Made by a program: the position numbers and the translations under genes. 64,000 nucleotides of DNA from Natronomonas moolapensis 8.8.11 (GTDB taxonomy: Archaea; Halobacteriota; Halobacteria; Halobacteriales; Haloarculaceae). Where the stretch lies: assembly GCF_000591055.1 (NCBI RefSeq), contig NC_020388.1:2666001-2730000 (forward strand), written 5' to 3'. Positions within the stretch are counted from its first letter, which is position 1; every line of letters begins with the position of its first letter. This document shows, piece by piece, positions 61,368 through 64,000 of this stretch. The notes under the pieces are model-generated. The model was not told where the DNA came from. It worked only from the letters and a program-made list of their open reading frames with translations, and did not search any database.

Positions 61368-61565
61368 TCGGCGGCTACGCGAACGCGGCGAAAGGACGCT
61401 GTATGGCTGGATTCCACGCATCGCCGTAAGCGAAGCTTTTTATCGGGAACGGACTACTCGGGTGGTATGAGCGCGATCCGGTCCGTAGTACGCTGACCCC
61501 GAGCGCGCCACATTTATAGCGCGCACGTGTTCTGCGACTACCGGCCGGTCTCCGCGAGACCAATC

Positions 61566-64000
61566 ATGAGCGAGGTTCCAGACAGCTACGACCCCGAGGC
61601 GGCGGAGCGGAAATGGCGCGACGAGTGGCTCGACTCGGACGTCTACGGCTACGACGACGACCCCGAGCGCCCCGACTACATCATCGACACGCCGCCGCCG
61701 TACCCGACCGGCAACCTCCACATCGGCAACGCGCTGGGGTGGTGTTACATGGATTATGCGGCCCGGTATCACCGCCTCCGGGGCGACGACGTGCTCTTCC
61801 CGCAGGGGTGGGACTGTCACGGCCTCCCGACCGAGGTGAAAGTCGAGGAGAACCGCGAGATCCACCGGACGGACGTCTCCCGCGAGCAGTTCCGCGAGTG
61901 GTGCGTCGAACACACCGACGCACAGATCGGCGCGATGAAGGAGACGATGCTGACGCTCGGATTCTCCCAGGACTGGGACCACGAGTTCCGCACGATGGAC
62001 GACGACTACTGGAGAGAGACCCAGCGCTCGTTCGTCGAGATGGCCGACTCGGGCTACGTCTACCAGGACGAACACCCGGTCAACTGGTGTCCGCGGTGTG
62101 AGACCGCCATCGCCGACGCGGAGGTCGAAAACGAGGACCGGGAGGGAACGCTGTATTACGTCACCTTCGAGGGAGTCGACAACGACGACAGCGAGGGGCA
62201 AAGCTCCTCTGGCCCTGCGGCGGAGCCACAGGACATCGAAATCGCGACGACACGCCCGGAACTGCTCGCCGCTTGCGTCTCGATGGCCGTCGACCCCGAC
62301 GACGAGCGCTACGGGGACCGAATCGGCGACACCTTCGAGGTGCCGCTGTTCGGCCAGGAGATCGAGTTGATCGCCGACGACGACGTCGACAGCGACTTCG
62401 GGACCGGCGCGGTGATGATCTGTACGTTCGGCGACAAACAGGACGTCGATTGGTGGATCGAACACGACCTCGACCTCCGCCCCGTGTTCACGGAGGACGG
62501 CCGCCTCAACGAGCTGGCGGGCGAGTTCGAGGGACTCTCGATCGACGCGGCCAAGACCGAGATCGCGGCGGCGCTGGACGACGCGGGACAGCTCAACGAC
62601 ACCGAAGCGACCGAACAGTCCGTCGGGCAGTGTTGGCGCTGCGATACGCCGATCGAGATCCTCTCGAAGGAGCAGTGGTTCGTCGAGGTCGATCGAAACG
62701 AGATCCTCGAGTCCGCCCGGGAGATCGAGTGGTTCCCCGAGCACATGTACACCCGTCTGGAGGAGTGGACCGAGGGGATGGAGTGGGACTGGGTGATCTC
62801 CAGACAGCGCGTCTTCGCGACGCCGATCCCTGCCTGGGAATGTACCGACTGCGGCCACGTCGAGATCGCCACGGGCGAGGAAGTCCCCGTCGACCCGACG
62901 ACCGAGGAGCCGGGCGTCGGCGAGTGTCCCGAGTGCGGTAGCGACGAGTGGACCGGCGAGACGGACGTGATGGACACCTGGATGGACTCCTCGATCTCGC
63001 CGATGTACGTCGCCGGCTGGCCCGAGGAGAGCTTCGAGCCGGTGGGGCTGCGCGAGCAGGGCCACGACATCATTCGGACGTGGGCGTTCTATACCATCCT
63101 CCGGACGACGGCGGTCACGGGCGAGATTCCCTGGGAGGACGCACTGATAAACGGGATGGTGTTCGGCGACGACGGCAACAAGATGTCGAAGTCCCGCGGG
63201 AACTTCGTCCAGCCCGAGGAGGTCGTCGAGGAGCACTCCGCGGACGCCTTCCGGCAGGCGATGGCGCTCGGGGGACAGCCCGGAAGCGACATTCAGTTCC
63301 AGTGGAAAGAGGTGACCTCGGCGACCCGGTTCCAGACGAAGCTGTGGAACATCACGAAGTTCGCCGCCGAGCACGTCGACGAGTCGACGCCGGGCATCGA
63401 GAACCCCGCGTACAGGGATGCCGACGCGTGGATCCGCTCGAAGTGCGACCGGGTCGCCGAGGAGGTCGCCGCGGACATGGACGAGTACCGCTTCGACAGC
63501 GCGCTCCGCCGGGTTCGGGAGTTCGTCTGGCACGACCTGGCCGACGACTACCTCGAATTAATAAAGGGTCGGCTCTACGAGGGCCGCCCCGGCGAACGGC
63601 GTGCCGCCGAGTACACGCTTTACACCGCGTTGAGCGCGTCCTTGCGGATGTTGTCGCCGTTTGCGCCCTTTATTACAGAGGAAGCCTGGGAGCAGCTTCC
63701 CACGGAAGGAAGCGTCCACGGGGCCTCTTGGCCCGAGATCGGCGAGCGCGACCGTGACGCCGAGGTCCGCGGGGAGTTGGTCGCGGAGATCGCCGCGACG
63801 ATCCGCGGCTGGAAGTCCGACGAGGGGAAACCCCTGAACGCCGACCTCGACCGCGTCGAGGTGTATCTCGACGAGGAACGCCCCCTGGACACGTACGATC
63901 TGGCCGACACGATCAACGGCCCGGTGTACGTCGAGACGGGGGCGCCGAACATCGAGCTAGTCCCGGTGGCGGTCGACATCGACCACAGCGAACTCGGCCC
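61566..64000 (+). CDS. valS: Valyl-tRNA synthetase, C-terminus beyond window
   Basis: The ATG at 61566 ([10 protein letters not shown]) begins a class I aminoacyl-tRNA synthetase of which 811 codons are present. It has [13 protein letters not shown] (HIGH motif), an editing domain (about 190-380) with T-T-R-P-E-L-L, a W-D-W-V-I-S-R-Q-R motif, two zinc C-x2-C pairs (about 425-455), the K-M-S-K-S motif near 540, and the anticodon-binding domain. A short Ser/Asp-rich insert ([12 protein letters not shown]) lies in the editing domain. A TATA-like CATTTATAG is about 45 bases upstream. Only the last part of the gene is missing. Confidence 0.97.
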   Translation, partial: MSEVPDSYDPEAAERKWRDEWLDSDVYGYDDDPERPDYIIDTPPPYPTGNLHIGNALGWCYMDYAARYHRLRGDDVLFPQGWDCHGLPTEVKVEENREIHRTDVSREQFREWCVEHTDAQIGAMKETMLTLGFSQDWDHEFRTMDDDYWRETQRSFVEMADSGYVYQDEHPVNWCPRCETAIADAEVENEDREGTLYYVTFEGVDNDDSEGQSSSGPAAEPQDIEIATTRPELLAACVSMAVDPDDERYGDRIGDTFEVPLFGQEIELIADDDVDSDFGTGAVMICTFGDKQDVDWWIEHDLDLRPVFTEDGRLNELAGEFEGLSIDAAKTEIAAALDDAGQLNDTEATEQSVGQCWRCDTPIEILSKEQWFVEVDRNEILESAREIEWFPEHMYTRLEEWTEGMEWDWVISRQRVFATPIPAWECTDCGHVEIATGEEVPVDPTTEEPGVGECPECGSDEWTGETDVMDTWMDSSISPMYVAGWPEESFEPVGLREQGHDIIRTWAFYTILRTTAVTGEIPWEDALINGMVFGDDGNKMSKSRGNFVQPEEVVEEHSADAFRQAMALGGQPGSDIQFQWKEVTSATRFQTKLWNITKFAAEHVDESTPGIENPAYRDADAWIRSKCDRVAEEVAADMDEYRFDSALRRVREFVWHDLADDYLELIKGRLYEGRPGERRAAEYTLYTALSASLRMLSPFAPFITEEAWEQLPTEGSVHGASWPEIGERDRDAEVRGELVAEIAATIRGWKSDEGKPLNADLDRVEVYLDEERPLDTYDLADTINGPVYVETGAPNIELVPVAVDIDHSELG

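Noticed and set aside
61467-61496. A 9-codon leader peptide before valS
   Set aside because: Too short to support, with no attenuator-like structure, and such control is not established for archaeal valS.

Overview
The window is a stretch of a haloarchaeal chromosome. The evidence is the acidic proteome, archaeal information-processing genes (TFB, TFS, alpha-NAC, ABCE1/RLI, Hjc, Nog1-type GTPase, archaeal valyl-tRNA synthetase), a bacteriorhodopsin gene with a Bat-type upstream element, Bat/HTH_10 regulators, Tat-lipobox binding proteins, a PGF-CTERM surface protein, and very short leaders with TATA boxes. It has two zones. About 1-22.2 kb is AT-richer, rich in mobile elements and looks accessory. 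About 22.5-64 kb is GC-rich, gene-dense core sequence with many ATGA/GTGA overlaps.

Accessory zone. After a partial DJ-1/PfpI gene comes a run of iron-sulfur and redox genes: NifU C-terminal scaffold, an orphan 2-oxoacid:ferredoxin oxidoreductase beta subunit, a zinc-ribbon protein, a 7Fe ferredoxin, an orphan SufB and an A-type (HesB/IscA) carrier. Among them are a TFB paralogue coupled to a mini zinc-ribbon protein, further mini zinc proteins, a CNNM/CBS membrane protein and an Lrp regulator. Then come an intact IS4-type (YREK) transposase, a PAS-GAF-HTH_10 regulator, a 2556-residue GLUG-repeat surface protein with a PGF-CTERM tail, and an internally deleted copy of the same transposase. 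A transposase-less 337-bp element with palindromic ends, similar to IS200/IS605 ends, closes the zone. A possible structured RNA follows it.

Core zone. 22.5-29.6 kb holds a PUA protein, alpha-NAC, a TrmI-like methyltransferase, a DUF3179 lipoprotein, TFS and a Cdc48-like AAA ATPase. 29.6-31.2 kb holds bacteriorhodopsin, a small partner membrane protein, the Bat-type element and a second copy of the 336-bp element just upstream. 31.2-41.6 kb is housekeeping: BASS transporter, DCC thiol protein, EngB, DUF389, SIMPL, MaoC, NOG1-type GTPase, Hjc, a deaminase, ABCE1, an EMC6-like protein and a winged-helix protein. 42.4-51.9 kb is an anion-uptake block: pstSCAB for phosphate, then a tungstate-type tupABC with a ModE-like TOBE regulator. 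52.1-57.7 kb has a PAS histidine kinase, polyphosphate kinase coupled to a metallophosphoesterase, and a DUF7260-like gene behind two DtxR-type palindromes. 57.7-64 kb has an HTH_10 regulator, a winged-helix regulator, a ZIP metal transporter with its own DtxR-like box, an IclR regulator, a 38-residue mini-gene and valS, which runs off the end.

The parts fit together as phosphate and oxyanion uptake beside polyphosphate synthesis, metal-responsive control shared by the ZIP transporter and the DUF7260 operon, and light-driven proton pumping under a Bat-type element. The least explained items are the paired non-autonomous elements (336/337 bp and 116 bp, two copies each), the orphan Fe-S island, the candidate RNAs near 22.3 and 41.8 kb, and several mini-genes below normal annotation size. 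No tRNA, rRNA or CRISPR array was recognised.
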